Source of the DNA: JAUUZT01 sp964654015
GTDB lineage: Bacteria > Chloroflexota > Dehalococcoidia > GIF9 > AB-539-J10
Length of the DNA: 47,079 nucleotides
Direction: 5' to 3'
NCBI GenBank assembly: GCA_964654015.1
Contig: CAZZHQ010000012.1
Coordinates: 1-47,079 of the forward strand
A model generated the notes under the pieces. That model saw only the letters and a list, made by a program, of their open reading frames with translations. It made no database searches and was not told the origin of the DNA. The number at the start of each line of letters is the position of its first letter. Positions within the stretch are counted from its first letter, which is position 1. Shown piece by piece: positions 14,358 to 23,867 of this stretch. The position numbers and the translations under genes were made by a program.

Positions 14358-16271
14358 ATGAAAAGTGTTTTAAGAATCACAGCAGTAGCAGTCACCCTCA
14401 GTATGCTATTGTCATTATTAGTAGTGGCTCCGTTGGACGCTAAAGTAGATGCGCCAGAACCGGAGCTATTGTGGTCAAAAGGCACCTCACACGATGTTGC
14501 CGATTTAGCCACCGGGGATTTAAACGGAGATGGCAAGGATGATGTTGTATCAATTGAATATGCGGCTACTCGTACACTAAGTGCCATCTCAGGCGCCGAT
14601 GGTTCAACGCTGTGGAGTGATGACTCAGTTATGGGTTATGCCGTGGCTATCGGTGACATAACCGGCGATGGCCAGAACGAGGTTATCGCCGGCGGCTATG
14701 ATAGTGATTATCTACCCTCTGGAGGGAATGTTATAAACGCCTACGCTGGCAATGGAACCCTCCTTTGGGCTTATAATGTAACTGACAGGATCACTGATAT
14801 CGAGATAGGTGATGTGGATGGTGACGAAATAGACGACGTCGTCGCCTGCGATCCTCCTACTGTATCAATATATGCCCTCAATGGAACCGGTGATGACCTG
14901 CAAGGATGGCCGGTAGCACTAAATAGTACAGTAGTGGACCTGGCACTGGGACCTCTTGACGAGAAAGATGGCGTGGACGTGGCAGCCATTGGACAGTCAC
15001 CAGGTGGTACACTATACGTATATGCCAGCAATGGTACTCTGTTATGGTGTGACCCCTATGTCTCAGGGACCACGGTAGAGATAGGAGATGTGGATGGAGA
15101 TGGAGACAAGGAGGTAGTGGCTCCATATTATGGCTCTAGCTATCCCCCCCCTGATATTAGGAGTCCTGGATTTGGTGGCAGTGGACCGTATGGATGGGTG
15201 CTGGCATTCGATGGTGATGAGGGTAGTGAGGGTGGTGAGGCCCTTTATAGCTTCAATACTACTGCAAATAAACAAATCACGGATATCGAGCTGGAGGATC
15301 TCGACGGAGAAGAACCAGGCGTTGAAATAGCTGCTATTGAAGGAGAAGACAATTTGACCCTGTTTGCAATAGATATCAATAATAAAACCAAGCAGGAGAT
15401 GTGGCGCTATGATATGTCATGGCCCAGTACCTATTATGGCGAGTCTCTGGCTATAGGCGACGTCGACCACGACTACAAAAACGAGGTCGTTGCCGCCAGC
15501 AGCATTCCAGATCCAGAACACTATGTCTATGCTTTTGATGGCATGGATAATAATAACGACGGCATTGGTGACCTGGTCTGGGCACCATATAGCGTTGAAA
15601 ACACAATAACCGATGTGGAAATCGGTGACCTGGATGGCGACGGTGACCAGGATGTTGTTTTTGGGACCACTATAGGTGAAAACCACGCCACTGCTTTCGG
15701 TACCAATGGTGGTGGTAACACGGTTTATGCCGTTGCCAAGCATGAGGAACCGTTTACGTCTGCCACCGGTACAGGTACCGTGTACATCGACTCCGACCCC
15801 AGTTCCATTGGTAACCCAACGGCGGTAGACCCTGCAACCCTTCCCGATGAGGGAAAACCAAATATCTCATTCCCCCACGGGCTGTTCTCCTTCAACATCA
15901 CCGGCCTGGATCTCGGCCAGACCGCAACCGTAACCATTACCCTTCCTGATCCGTTACCAATAACAGCGGAATACTGGAAATACGGCCCAACCCAGGGTAA
16001 TAACACCGATCACTGGTACCAGATTCCAATGGGTGATAACAATGGCGATAACGTCATCACTATTGAATTGACCGACGGCGGCCTTGGAGATGACAACCCG
16101 ACGCCAGATGGAACAATCATCGAGCCTGGAGGGCCCGGCTACTATATTCCCGTTGGAGGAGAGGCTTATCCGGTTGAAAAATCAGGCCTTACTCTACTCT
16201 GGGTATCCGTAGTTTTTGCCATTGTGTGGATTGTCGTTGACCTGCTGATGCTGCGAAGCAAGAGGAACTAA
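14358..16271 (+). CDS. FG-GAP/VCBS repeat surface protein with choice-of-anchor U-like domain
   Basis: A 637-aa exported protein. A signal peptide occupies about residues 1-28. At least six FG-GAP/VCBS calcium-binding repeats follow (DLNGDGKDDVV, DITGDGQNEVI, DVDGDEIDDVV, DVDGDGDKEVV, DVDHDYKNEVV, DLDGDGDQDVV), giving a beta-propeller-like integrin-type fold. After about residue 470 comes a segment with FPHGLFSFNITGL, YWKYGPT and ELTDGGLGDD, typical of the choice-of-anchor U domain. A C-terminal hydrophobic helix ends in RSKRN, so the protein is membrane-anchored facing outward. AAGGAGG precedes the ATG. A cell-surface or adhesion role is inferred. Confidence 0.85.
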   Translation: MKSVLRITAVAVTLSMLLSLLVVAPLDAKVDAPEPELLWSKGTSHDVADLATGDLNGDGKDDVVSIEYAATRTLSAISGADGSTLWSDDSVMGYAVAIGDITGDGQNEVIAGGYDSDYLPSGGNVINAYAGNGTLLWAYNVTDRITDIEIGDVDGDEIDDVVACDPPTVSIYALNGTGDDLQGWPVALNSTVVDLALGPLDEKDGVDVAAIGQSPGGTLYVYASNGTLLWCDPYVSGTTVEIGDVDGDGDKEVVAPYYGSSYPPPDIRSPGFGGSGPYGWVLAFDGDEGSEGGEALYSFNTTANKQITDIELEDLDGEEPGVEIAAIEGEDNLTLFAIDINNKTKQEMWRYDMSWPSTYYGESLAIGDVDHDYKNEVVAASSIPDPEHYVYAFDGMDNNNDGIGDLVWAPYSVENTITDVEIGDLDGDGDQDVVFGTTIGENHATAFGTNGGGNTVYAVAKHEEPFTSATGTGTVYIDSDPSSIGNPTAVDPATLPDEGKPNISFPHGLFSFNITGLDLGQTATVTITLPDPLPITAEYWKYGPTQGNNTDHWYQIPMGDNNGDNVITIELTDGGLGDDNPTPDGTIIEPGGPGYYIPVGGEAYPVEKSGLTLLWVSVVFAIVWIVVDLLMLRSKRN

Positions 16272-16301
16272 ATAACCAATAAACCTTATACAAGACTTTA
16301 G

Positions 16302-16337
16302 AGTACTGGCCATCTGAACGGTGGTCAGTACTTTTTA
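16302..16337 (+). terminator. Rho-independent terminator after the FG-GAP gene
   Basis: Hairpin arms AGTACTGGCCA (from 16302) and TGGTCAGTACT (to 16332), with one G-T wobble, followed by TTTTT. It lies 30 nt after the plus-strand stop. Confidence 0.7.
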
Positions 16338-16769
16338 TATAGTCTTCTCCATTGTAATATGCTTTATATCAGCATCTAAAAATGGCAATCCAGTTTCTTT
16401 ATAACCGCACTTTTTATAGAAGTCTATAACGTAATACTGGGAATGGAGCACTATTTGCTCAATGCCTCTTTTCTTCAGCACTTCTTCCATAAAAGTAATA
16501 ATTCCTTTCCCTATACCGGAGCCTCGTGAAGGTTTCAGTATGGCCATTCTTTCCATCTTAGCTTGCTGTTTATTCAGAAATCTAACTCTAGCTGTACCTA
16601 CTGCAATGTCCCCGTTTTTTGCTATCACATGTAGCGCAGACGAATCATTACCATCTACTTCCAGAGCCTCAGAAACACCCTGCTCTTCCATAAAAACCTT
16701 CCTCCTGATGTTCAGGGCTTCCTCCAGTTCTTTGTTGTTTTCAACCAGTTTATAACGTAAATTATCCAT
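16335..16769 (-). CDS. GNAT-family N-acetyltransferase
   Basis: Acetyltransferase of about 144 aa of the GNAT fold, closest in pattern to the YjcF/ElaA-like group (NIRRKVFMEEQGV near the start). The acetyl-CoA-binding motif A is KMERMAILKPSRGSGIGKGI, with the RGSGIG phosphate loop. Motif B follows as HSQYYVIDFYKKCGYKE. The start is uncertain: ATG 16769 begins at conserved sequence; ATG 16790 or TTG 16814 would add 7 or 15 residues, and none has a good ribosome site. It lies 82 nt after the ABC ATPase gene on the same strand. Confidence 0.8.
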   Translation of the reverse strand: MDNLRYKLVENNKELEEALNIRRKVFMEEQGVSEALEVDGNDSSALHVIAKNGDIAVGTARVRFLNKQQAKMERMAILKPSRGSGIGKGIITFMEEVLKKRGIEQIVLHSQYYVIDFYKKCGYKETGLPFLDADIKHITMEKTI

Positions 16770-16850
16770 ATCTTGTAGTGAAAATGTCATCGGGATAACA
16801 AATTGCCAGCGCAATACCGTACACTGTATTAATATATTAAACAGTCTTAA

Positions 16851-17684
16851 TCAATTGGTAGACTCAGTTCTGCTAAGTAATATGTTATCATCGGTAAATC
16901 TTTCGCCACTTGCCTGTTCAAAGGCAGCAATAAGGTCATTAAAAGTAAGATTGCTTTTCCGTGTATGGTCCAGGTCAACAATTATTTTACCTTTGTGCAT
17001 CATAATTAACCGATTTCCATACTTTAAAGCTATCTCCATATTATGGGTTACCATTATAGCCGTTATATTCTCTTGTTCGATAATCATCCTGGTAAATTCA
17101 AGTACCGAGCGAGCCGTATTAGGGTCCAGTGTGGATATATGCTCATCAAGTAACAGTAGAGAGGGATTACTCAGTGTCGCCATGACGATAGACAGTGCCT
17201 GCCTCTGCCCACCGGATAAGACTCCAACGGGTACATTTAGTCTGTTCTCCAGTCCGAGACCCAGTGGTTCCAGCGCCTGGCGAAACCGCTCGTTGTATTT
17301 CCTACTAGTAGCAACACTCAAACCTCTGGATTGCCCGCGTAACATTGCCAGGGACATATTTTCCTCGATTGTCATATTGGCTGCGGTGCCAATTTGCGGG
17401 TCCTGGTACACCCTTCCAACGTAATAAGCCCGCTTACATTCGCTGAGACTGGTGACATTCCGGTTATTGATAATTATTTCCCCGCCTCTTTCCGGCGGAT
17501 ATACACCGGCAATAACATTGAGCATGGTTGTTTTGCCTGCGCCGTTACTACCGATGACGGTAATAAAGTCTTTAGCATTAATCCCTATATCGATTTTGTT
17601 CAGCGCAGCAACTTCATCAGCCGTGCCCCTCCCAAATATCTTGCTAACCCCCCTTAGCTGTAATAAATTGTGATTTCCACTCAC
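16851..17684 (-). CDS. ABC transporter ATP-binding protein (TrpX-type system)
   Basis: A 277-aa ATPase. Walker A is GSNGAGKTT, the Q-loop is VYQDP, the signature is LSGGQRQ, and Walker B is LLLLDEHIS with the H-loop MVTHN. Walker B normally ends in DEP or DEH, so it is intact. The GTG at 17684 is chosen because AGAGGAG lies 9 nt upstream and it starts just after the permease stop; an ATG at 17726 would overlap the permease and adds non-conserved sequence. It energises the importer formed with the permease and lipoprotein upstream. Confidence 0.88.
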   Translation of the reverse strand: MSGNHNLLQLRGVSKIFGRGTADEVAALNKIDIGINAKDFITVIGSNGAGKTTMLNVIAGVYPPERGGEIIINNRNVTSLSECKRAYYVGRVYQDPQIGTAANMTIEENMSLAMLRGQSRGLSVATSRKYNERFRQALEPLGLGLENRLNVPVGVLSGGQRQALSIVMATLSNPSLLLLDEHISTLDPNTARSVLEFTRMIIEQENITAIMVTHNMEIALKYGNRLIMMHKGKIIVDLDHTRKSNLTFNDLIAAFEQASGERFTDDNILLSRTESTN

Positions 17685-17698
17685 GTAAATATGCTCCT

Positions 17699-18607
17699 CT
17701 ACATCCTGGCTGCAGGAGGTACCCATTCATGTCTTATTCTCTTCTGTAAATAGGGTATAGCCAGGGCGATTATTACCAGTAAGGCTGTAATTAACTTCAA
17801 ATTAGTTGGAGGCAGCCCCAGTCTAAGAGCAACACCTATAAACAACCGGTATATGAATGCTCCACCCATTACCGCCAGGATTACAGGCGTGATTCTCTTT
17901 GGACGAAAGATGCCTTCACCAATTATTACCGAAGCTAACCCAAGTACTATCATGCCGATTCCCATCCCGACATCCGTAAATCCCTGGTTTTGAGCTATGA
18001 TAGCCCCTGAAAGTGCCACAAAGCCATTGGAGATAGATACACCAAGAATTGTGGTCATATCTGTATCGCCACCCAGTCCACGTACCATCTGCTGGTTTTG
18101 ACCGGTAGCCCTGAGCGCCAGACCAATTTCAGTACGCAGGAACCAGTTTAATATGGTAAGAATTATAGCTGCCAGTATCAATACAAATATTATGGCAAGG
18201 TTGATACTCGTATCTGTATTAAAAAAATGAGCAAATTGGTCAAATATAGTCACTTCGCGAAGTAGGGGGATATTAGCCCGACCCATAATCATAAGGTTTA
18301 TGGAGTAAAGACCTACCATCATCAGAATACCTGCAAGTAATGCATTTATCCTGAGCTTTGTATTTAATAACGAGGTTCCTAACCCGGCAATGAGACCGGC
18401 ACCTAAAGCAGCCAGAGTAGCCAGCCAGGGATTAACGCCGTTTATTATAAGGATAGCGGCAACCGCTCCACCAAGTGGAAAGCTACCATCTACGGTAAGA
18501 TCAGGGAAGGCAAGCACACGGAAGGTAATATATACACCTATGGCTACGAAACCATATATCAGTCCCTCATAGAGAGAAACAGATAGCAAATTACCTATTG
18601 CTTCCAC
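17699..18607 (-). CDS. ABC transporter permease (TrpY-like)
   Basis: A 302-aa membrane protein with eight to nine hydrophobic helices, of the BPD_transp_2 (RbsC/LivH-like) family. The N-terminus (GLIYGFVAIGVYITFRVLAFPDLTVDGSF) and the loop LRATGQNQQMVRGLGGDTD are typical of permeases paired with PF04392 binding proteins. It starts with GTG at 18607 behind GGAGG with 9-nt spacing. It is the middle gene of the three-gene importer. Confidence 0.87.
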   Translation of the reverse strand: MEAIGNLLSVSLYEGLIYGFVAIGVYITFRVLAFPDLTVDGSFPLGGAVAAILIINGVNPWLATLAALGAGLIAGLGTSLLNTKLRINALLAGILMMVGLYSINLMIMGRANIPLLREVTIFDQFAHFFNTDTSINLAIIFVLILAAIILTILNWFLRTEIGLALRATGQNQQMVRGLGGDTDMTTILGVSISNGFVALSGAIIAQNQGFTDVGMGIGMIVLGLASVIIGEGIFRPKRITPVILAVMGGAFIYRLFIGVALRLGLPPTNLKLITALLVIIALAIPYLQKRIRHEWVPPAARM

Positions 18608-18669
18608 ATGTGCCTACCTCCACACTGAAAATGTGAAATATATTTAACTGTTCTTTTACCTGGTTCTGA

Positions 18670-19674
18670 TTATTCTCCGTAATTAACAGCAGCCTTGTCA
18701 ATAAGGTTTTGGGGAATAGTAACCCCCATGCTTTCAGCAGCTTTTGTGTTGATAGAGAGACTGATTATCTCTCCTTTTTCTACCTTTATGCTATTTGCAG
18801 AACCTGCATCCAGTACTCTGGCGATCATTCGTCCAGTCTGTAAACCTATATCATAATAATCAAAACCATAAGCAGCAATACCACCTCTTTCAATCGAAGG
18901 ACCATCGGCAGGGAAGAAAGGTATGTCGTTGTCCTCACACACACCAATCAATGCTTCAAGACCGCTGACTACCGTGTTATCCGTACCGACCCAGATAGCA
19001 TCCACCTGGCCGACCAGAGATTGAGCAGCAGCTAATACATCGGCACTGGTAGCTACTGTTTTTTCAACTACTTCAATACCTTTGGCATCACATGCCTCTT
19101 TCAGCTTCTTTGTCAAAAAGACCGAATTGGACTCGCCTGCATTGTATAAAGTACCTATTTTCTTAACCGAGGGTATAATTGCGAGTATCAACTCGACATC
19201 ATCCTGGACAACTATCATATCGCTAACCCCGGTAACATTCTCGTCAGGATGAGAGTTCCAATCACTAATCAGTGCGGCTCCTACCGGGTCAGTGACCGCT
19301 GAGAAAACAACAGGTATATCCGTTCCTTCAGCAGCACTTATTGCCGCCTGGCTATTTGGAGTAGCAATAGTGACAATCAGGTCTATTTTATCAGACACAA
19401 ATTTCTGGGCAATTGAGGCAACGAGTGACATGTCACCTTCGCTATTCTGATAGTCATACTCGATATTCTCACCCTCTATGTATCCTTCTCCCGCCAAACC
19501 GTCTATGATACCCTGTCTTGTATCGTCAAGCGCAGGATGAGTAACAATCTGGCTTATGCCAACCTTGTACATATCCCCACCTGTTGATGTACAACCACCT
19601 GCCAATGCTACAGTCAGACTCAAAACCACTATAAGACAAATATATGGAACCAGTTTTAATATTTTTCTAGACAT
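18670..19674 (-). CDS. ABC transporter substrate-binding lipoprotein (PF04392, TrpX-like)
   Basis: A 334-aa lipoprotein. Signal sequence with lipobox LAGGC at about residues 24-28. The mature part has the periplasmic-binding two-lobe pattern of the ABC_sub_bind family (GISQIVTHPALDDTRQGI, SAVTDPVGAALI, WVGTDNTV, AAYGFDYYDIGLQTGRM). Family members bind tryptophan or other aromatic/hydrophobic compounds; the ligand here is not known. The ATG at 19674 has AAGGAGG 6 nt upstream. It is the first gene of the importer. Confidence 0.88.
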   Translation of the reverse strand: MSRKILKLVPYICLIVVLSLTVALAGGCTSTGGDMYKVGISQIVTHPALDDTRQGIIDGLAGEGYIEGENIEYDYQNSEGDMSLVASIAQKFVSDKIDLIVTIATPNSQAAISAAEGTDIPVVFSAVTDPVGAALISDWNSHPDENVTGVSDMIVVQDDVELILAIIPSVKKIGTLYNAGESNSVFLTKKLKEACDAKGIEVVEKTVATSADVLAAAQSLVGQVDAIWVGTDNTVVSGLEALIGVCEDNDIPFFPADGPSIERGGIAAYGFDYYDIGLQTGRMIARVLDAGSANSIKVEKGEIISLSINTKAAESMGVTIPQNLIDKAAVNYGE

Positions 19675-20015
19675 AGTTAACCTCCTTATGCAAAGCATTT
19701 ATTTCAACATCTTGATGATTTGTTCCTGTGTGTATCCTTTTGACCATCTATTCCCCTTTTTACTGCTCAAACTTTATTCCCAAGCGGAATCCTGAAATTA
19801 TAAACAGATCTCTACTTAGTATATTACCACATAAATCTCCTGTTGTACTGATAGTATGCTGACTGACCACATGGGTAGTATAGAGTATAAAACAAAATAA
19901 TGCAGTAGCCCTGCTAAAGGGCTACTGCGACAAGAGAAAGAGCCTCACACAAGCCCATATACTGGCTAGTGGCCTATATGCCAGCTATTATTCCGTGAAA
20001 ATAGCTGTTAATCTG
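19675..20015. other. Intergenic region between the ABC lipoprotein and SIMPL genes
   Basis: No gene is supported. It holds the minus-strand terminator of the SIMPL gene at 19885-19928 and, nearer 19675, the AT-rich leader of the ABC operon without a convincing promoter. Confidence 0.5.
19885..19928 (-). terminator. Rho-independent terminator of the SIMPL gene
   Basis: A perfect 10-bp stem, GCAGTAGCCC (19902-19911) with GGGCTACTGC (19919-19928) and a 7-nt loop. On the minus strand it is followed by ATTATTTTGTTTTAT. Confidence 0.75.
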
Positions 20016-20783
20016 TTAATTAAGAATGGCATAGGTTACCTGAACGCTGAGAGTAATATCCATTTCTCCGGGGCTGATGATTGTCGATGGAGCCGATGAT
20101 TTCCCTGCTTCCATCATCGGTACATCATATCTGTAGTTCGATGGAAAGTAAAAACTCTCGGAGATATACGTCGGCTTTCCCAGCTTGACCCCCGCCAGGG
20201 AGGCTAACTGTTCAGCCTTATTTTTAGCATCGGCCATCGCTTCGTCTCTGGCTTCTTTTTTATAGGTAGTGGGATCATCTACTGAAAAGTAAATACTGTT
20301 AATGCGGGTAAGGTCTCCTCCTGCCAGAGCTACTGCGTCAATAACTGTACCCGCCTTTTCGATATCCCTTATTTTGGCAGTAACAGTATTGGTAACCCTG
20401 TAGCCAAGCACGACTTCCCGCTGATTATCATCGTCCCATCTCGTTACCCTGGAAATATTGAAGTATTGCGTTTGAATATCCTTTTTAGCTACATCATTAT
20501 CAGTAAGTGCTGCCATTACCTTATCCATGGCCTCCTGCGCCTGTAATTGTGCGGCAGCTACGCTTACCTCTTGAGCTTCGATGCCCAGTTGCAGATTGGC
20601 GATATCGGGCACGGCCGAAACTTTCCCCTCGCCATTTACCCAGATTCCCTGCTGCTGGCTATTTAAATTAAGCTGAAGACCATCTGTCACTCCGGCGAAT
20701 TCCCTGGGTGACCTACATCCCGAAAGAACAACTATTACCAGTACCATGGTAATTATTAATGCAACAAACAATGATTTTTTCAT
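20016..20783 (-). CDS. SIMPL-domain (DUF541) lipoprotein
   Basis: A 255-aa lipoprotein with signal sequence and lipobox VLSGC near residue 22. The body is a SIMPL/DUF541 domain (VNGEGKVSAVPDIANLQLGIEA near the start, then VLGYRVTNTVTAKIRD and EARDEAMADAKNKAEQLASLAGV), as in BP26/OMP28 and YggE-like proteins. Members form oligomeric rings at the cell surface and are linked to oxidative-stress tolerance; the role here is not determined. It is a single gene with its own terminator. Confidence 0.88.
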   Translation of the reverse strand: MKKSLFVALIITMVLVIVVLSGCRSPREFAGVTDGLQLNLNSQQQGIWVNGEGKVSAVPDIANLQLGIEAQEVSVAAAQLQAQEAMDKVMAALTDNDVAKKDIQTQYFNISRVTRWDDDNQREVVLGYRVTNTVTAKIRDIEKAGTVIDAVALAGGDLTRINSIYFSVDDPTTYKKEARDEAMADAKNKAEQLASLAGVKLGKPTYISESFYFPSNYRYDVPMMEAGKSSAPSTIISPGEMDITLSVQVTYAILN

Positions 20784-20991
20784 TATCTGACTCCTTTACT
20801 ATATTTCAAACTACTACTTATAACGTGAACATCCCTAAGAAGTTTACTGACATTTTCATTGCAGACATTTTCCTTTAGATGAAGCGGCAGCACACCATTC
20901 TTTATACCAAACACCTGTGCGGAAGCACTCTGTCAGGACTCATTCAACTTTTCCTTGCTCTCTGAATTTCTATATTTTCATTATTAAATAA

Positions 20992-21024
20992 CTGAAGCCC
21001 AATACAAGAAGTAAAGGGCTTCAG
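20992..21024 (-). terminator. Rho-independent terminator of the SDR gene
   Basis: A 9-bp stem, CTGAAGCCC (20992-21000) with GGGCTTCAG (21016-21024) and a 15-nt loop. On the minus strand it is followed by TTATTTAATAATG. Confidence 0.6.
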
Positions 21025-21065
21025 TCACATTTGAGAACTGGCTAATCAACCGAGCCAGCACTATA

Positions 21066-21836
21066 TTATCTGCCCATCAGATTTGTCCTGCCACCATTGG
21101 AGGCGACAATCTCTGCACTGATAAACGACGATTCATCAGAGGCCAGAAATAGTGCCAGGTGTGCTATATCCTCTACTGCCCCCATGCGCCCGATAACGGC
21201 AGCCTCGCCGCTGATTTTAATATATTGCTCCAGTTGCTCAGGGTTCTTCCCTTCGCGTACCATGGCTGTCAGTATTCTGCCTGGCGCAATCGCATTAACG
21301 TTGATGCCATAAGGTCCAAATTCCCTCGCACAGGCTTTCGTAAACCCATTGACGGCAAACTTTGAGCTACAATATGCGGACTGCCCATCCACTATCGCTC
21401 CTAGCGATGAAGTCGATGAGATATTAATGATTTTCCCATACTTCTTCTCAACCATGTGCTTCGCCACCGCTTGCGTACATAAAAACACTCCCTTTAGATT
21501 CGTATTAATGACGGTGTCCCAATCCTTTTCCTCAAATTCAAGTACCGGTCCATTTCGGCTTACACCTGAATTGTTGACCAGGATATCTATCCGACCGAAC
21601 TTATCGATCACCTTTTGTACCATACTGGTCACCTGCTGTTTAACACAAACATCCGCAGTCACCGCCAGCGAACGCCTGCCTGTACCCTCAACTTCCTTGC
21701 AGGTCTCATTTAAATTCCCAATGTTACGACTGCTAATAGCCACGTCAGCGCCCTCTCGAGCAAACTCAAGAGCAATGGCCTTTCCAATACCAGTACCACC
21801 ACCGGTCACCAGGGCAATCTTGTTTTCCAGTTTCAT
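21066..21836 (-). CDS. Short-chain dehydrogenase/reductase (FabG-like)
   Basis: A 256-aa classical SDR. The cofactor motif TGGGTGIG is at residues 11-18, NNSG follows, catalytic Ser is in ISSTSS, and the Tyr/Lys pair is in AYCSSK. The N-terminal pattern with ISSRN after beta-2 favours NADP(H). The PGRILT turn after the active site is typical. The substrate cannot be told; 3-oxoacyl reduction or sugar/alcohol oxidation are both usual. AGGAGG precedes the ATG. Confidence 0.87.
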   Translation of the reverse strand: MKLENKIALVTGGGTGIGKAIALEFAREGADVAISSRNIGNLNETCKEVEGTGRRSLAVTADVCVKQQVTSMVQKVIDKFGRIDILVNNSGVSRNGPVLEFEEKDWDTVINTNLKGVFLCTQAVAKHMVEKKYGKIINISSTSSLGAIVDGQSAYCSSKFAVNGFTKACAREFGPYGINVNAIAPGRILTAMVREGKNPEQLEQYIKISGEAAVIGRMGAVEDIAHLALFLASDESSFISAEIVASNGGRTNLMGR

Positions 21837-21916
21837 CTAATCCTCCTTATATTTTTAAAATTGTGGGAACACCGGCTATGTGCCAGTTCCATGAAATCCA
21901 ACTGTCTCTGCTGTTC

Positions 21917-21946
21917 AGAATAGAGTATCCCGAATGGCATTGTCAA
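21917..21946 (-). promoter_or_regulatory. Sigma70-type promoter of the SDR gene
   Basis: On the minus strand TTGACA (21946-21941), 18-nt spacer, TATTCT (21922-21917), about 80 nt before the ATG. Confidence 0.5.
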
Positions 21947-22088
21947 GGTTACCTTCCGCCAGTTGCCTCTGCCCTAATACCGCTTGCAAGAATGAAATAG
22001 TCTTACTGGACAAGTTGTCGTTTTTTTGATAAAGTGAAAGCAATTGACATCATCACAGATAAATTGCTGGATTAAGGAGGATAGTATA

Positions 22089-22225
22089 GTGAGGAGGTTT
22101 ACATATCATATGGGTACCTAGCGGGTATATCTATTATGGGTGTTCTCTCTTTACAGGTTGTTATTGTTCACATTAATTTATACTCTAGTCTCACATATAG
22201 CCCGAGTCTGATATTCATTTCCTAA
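22089..22225 (+). pseudogene. Frameshifted small membrane-protein ORF
   Basis: AAGGAGG (22074-22080) stands 8 nt before a GTG that opens only ten codons (MRRFTYHMGT) before TAG. Shifting by -1 at the ATGGGT gives a hydrophobic continuation (YLAGISIMGVLSLQVVIVH) to TAA at 22223-22225. The ideal ribosome site suggests a gene that lost its frame, or a leader peptide for the downstream operon. No family is recognised. Confidence 0.25.
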
Positions 22226-22329
22226 TTAGCTAATTCTGTTAAAGTCTTTAAAAAATTCGCTCTTATTTTGTTATCTTCCGCCCCTTACTGATTAACTACC
22301 CCAAATGATGCCCTGTATTTATAACATCT

Positions 22330-22358
22330 TTGAATTTGAGGAGCTCCATTATTTTATA
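22330..22358 (+). promoter_or_regulatory. Candidate promoter of the mttB operon
   Basis: TTGAAT (22330-22335), 17-nt spacer, TTTATA (22353-22358), about 60 nt before the first methyltransferase gene. Confidence 0.35.
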
Positions 22359-22421
22359 AAAAGAACTAACGTTATTTTTGATATCTCATGAAAACCATTA
22401 TCTATACGGGAGGTAATTTAT

Positions 22422-23867
22422 ATGGCTGTTTTACGAAAAGGACTGCATGGTGCTAGCTACAAACCATTGAATGATGAAGCTATTTCACGGATCCACGAAA
22501 CGGTGATGCAGATTATAGAAGAAGTAGGGTTTGAAGTACATTCAGAGGAGGCACTTGAGCTTTTCAGGGAGGCTGGGGCGACTGTAGACACTGACAAGAA
22601 GCTGGTACGCCTTTCACGAGACAGGGCAATGGAACTTATCAACTCTGCCCCCTCTCAGGTCAGGCTCTGTGGCCAGGATGCTAAAAATGACATCTTCCTT
22701 GGTGGTAATCTGGTATATACAGGAACCGGTGGTACCGCACTTTATGTATATTCTCCAAAGACCGGTAAAAAGGAACTGGCTACACTGGATGACCTGAAAC
22801 GTATCAGCAGACTGGTTGAACACCTTGATAACATACATCTCTATATGTTACCTACATATCCAAACGAGTTGCCCTTAGAACAAGTAGATGTAAACCGTTT
22901 CTTTGCCGGACTGGACAATACCTCAAAACACGTCATGGGAGGCATCTACTCCTTGGAAGGAGCAATGCAGGTTATTAAAATGGCGGAGATAATTGCCGGT
23001 TCCAAGGAGAATCTTCGCGAAAGACCGATAATCTCTATGATAACCTGCGTCGTCAGTCCTTTGAAAATTGATAAAAAGTATGGTGACTTGCTAATAGCTG
23101 TCGCCAAGGCAGGTATTCCAGTAGTATGTCCTGCGGAACCGCTTTGCGGCGCTACTTCTCCTGTAACCCTTGCAGGTACTCTGGTTATACAAACAGTGGA
23201 TTCACTGGGGGGGGTAATGCTGTCTCAGATTGTAAATCCTGGTACACCAGTGATCTTTGGTTCTGTAGCGTCAAGTGTTGACCTTAACGAATTCAAGTAC
23301 CTAGCAGGATGTATTGAAATGGGTATGTTGAATGCAGCGGGAGCCCAAATGGCGCAGTTTTACAAATTGCCATTCTATGGCACTGGCGGGATGAGTGACT
23401 CAAAGGTACTGGATGCCCAGAGTGGATATGAGTCTGCTATGACCAATTTACTCTGCGCTCTCGGAGGGACGAATTTTATCCACGATGCTGCCGGCTTGAT
23501 GGAATTCGCTTTAACTACCTGTTATGAAAAATATGTGATAGATGATGACATCCTGGGAATGGTTATGAGGGCACTTGAAGGCATAACGGTAAACGAAGAT
23601 ACGTTGGCGTTTGGCCTTATCAAAGAAGTTGGCCCTGGAGGAAATTTTATAGCTACTAACCATACCAGACGACTGATGCGGAAAGAGCATTACCAACCTA
23701 CCCTAAGTAATCGACAGAGCAGGGAAGAATGGGAGTCTAGTGGAAGTAGGAACATACAGGAGGCAGCAACAAGAAGGGTAAAGAAACTATTAGCCAGCCG
23801 TAGATATAATTTACCACCTGAAATCAGGCAACAAGTACTGTCTACGATCCCTGGAGTATTAGACTAA
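22422..23867 (+). CDS. MttB-family corrinoid methyltransferase, paralogue 1 (no pyrrolysine codon)
   Basis: A 481-aa protein of the trimethylamine methyltransferase (MttB, COG5598) superfamily, normal length. Members move a methyl group from a quaternary or tertiary amine to a cognate corrinoid protein. Family blocks are present: DNTSKHVMGGIY, MAEIIAG, the YGTGGMSDSKVLDAQSGYES segment, and the C-terminal FATNHTRR-type motif (NFIATNHTRRLM). The frame has no internal TAG, so it belongs to the non-pyrrolysine group (MtgB-like), whose known substrates are glycine betaine, proline betaine, carnitine and similar. GGGAGG lies before the ATG. It starts an operon with a second paralogue, a corrinoid protein and an AsnB-like enzyme. 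Confidence 0.9.
   Translation: MAVLRKGLHGASYKPLNDEAISRIHETVMQIIEEVGFEVHSEEALELFREAGATVDTDKKLVRLSRDRAMELINSAPSQVRLCGQDAKNDIFLGGNLVYTGTGGTALYVYSPKTGKKELATLDDLKRISRLVEHLDNIHLYMLPTYPNELPLEQVDVNRFFAGLDNTSKHVMGGIYSLEGAMQVIKMAEIIAGSKENLRERPIISMITCVVSPLKIDKKYGDLLIAVAKAGIPVVCPAEPLCGATSPVTLAGTLVIQTVDSLGGVMLSQIVNPGTPVIFGSVASSVDLNEFKYLAGCIEMGMLNAAGAQMAQFYKLPFYGTGGMSDSKVLDAQSGYESAMTNLLCALGGTNFIHDAAGLMEFALTTCYEKYVIDDDILGMVMRALEGITVNEDTLAFGLIKEVGPGGNFIATNHTRRLMRKEHYQPTLSNRQSREEWESSGSRNIQEAATRRVKKLLASRRYNLPPEIRQQVLSTIPGVLD

Larger units (their letters stand above)
21837..22421. other. Long intergenic region upstream of the methyltransferase operon
   Basis: Contains the SDR promoter (21917-21946), a frameshifted small membrane-protein start (22089-22225) and a candidate promoter for mttB1 (22330-22358). 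The remainder is AT-rich with no supported gene and no recognised riboswitch fold. Confidence 0.5.

Noticed and set aside
20784..21065. Short plus-strand ORF near 20880
   Set aside because: The peptide has no ribosome site or recognisable pattern; only the SDR terminator is supported in this gap.
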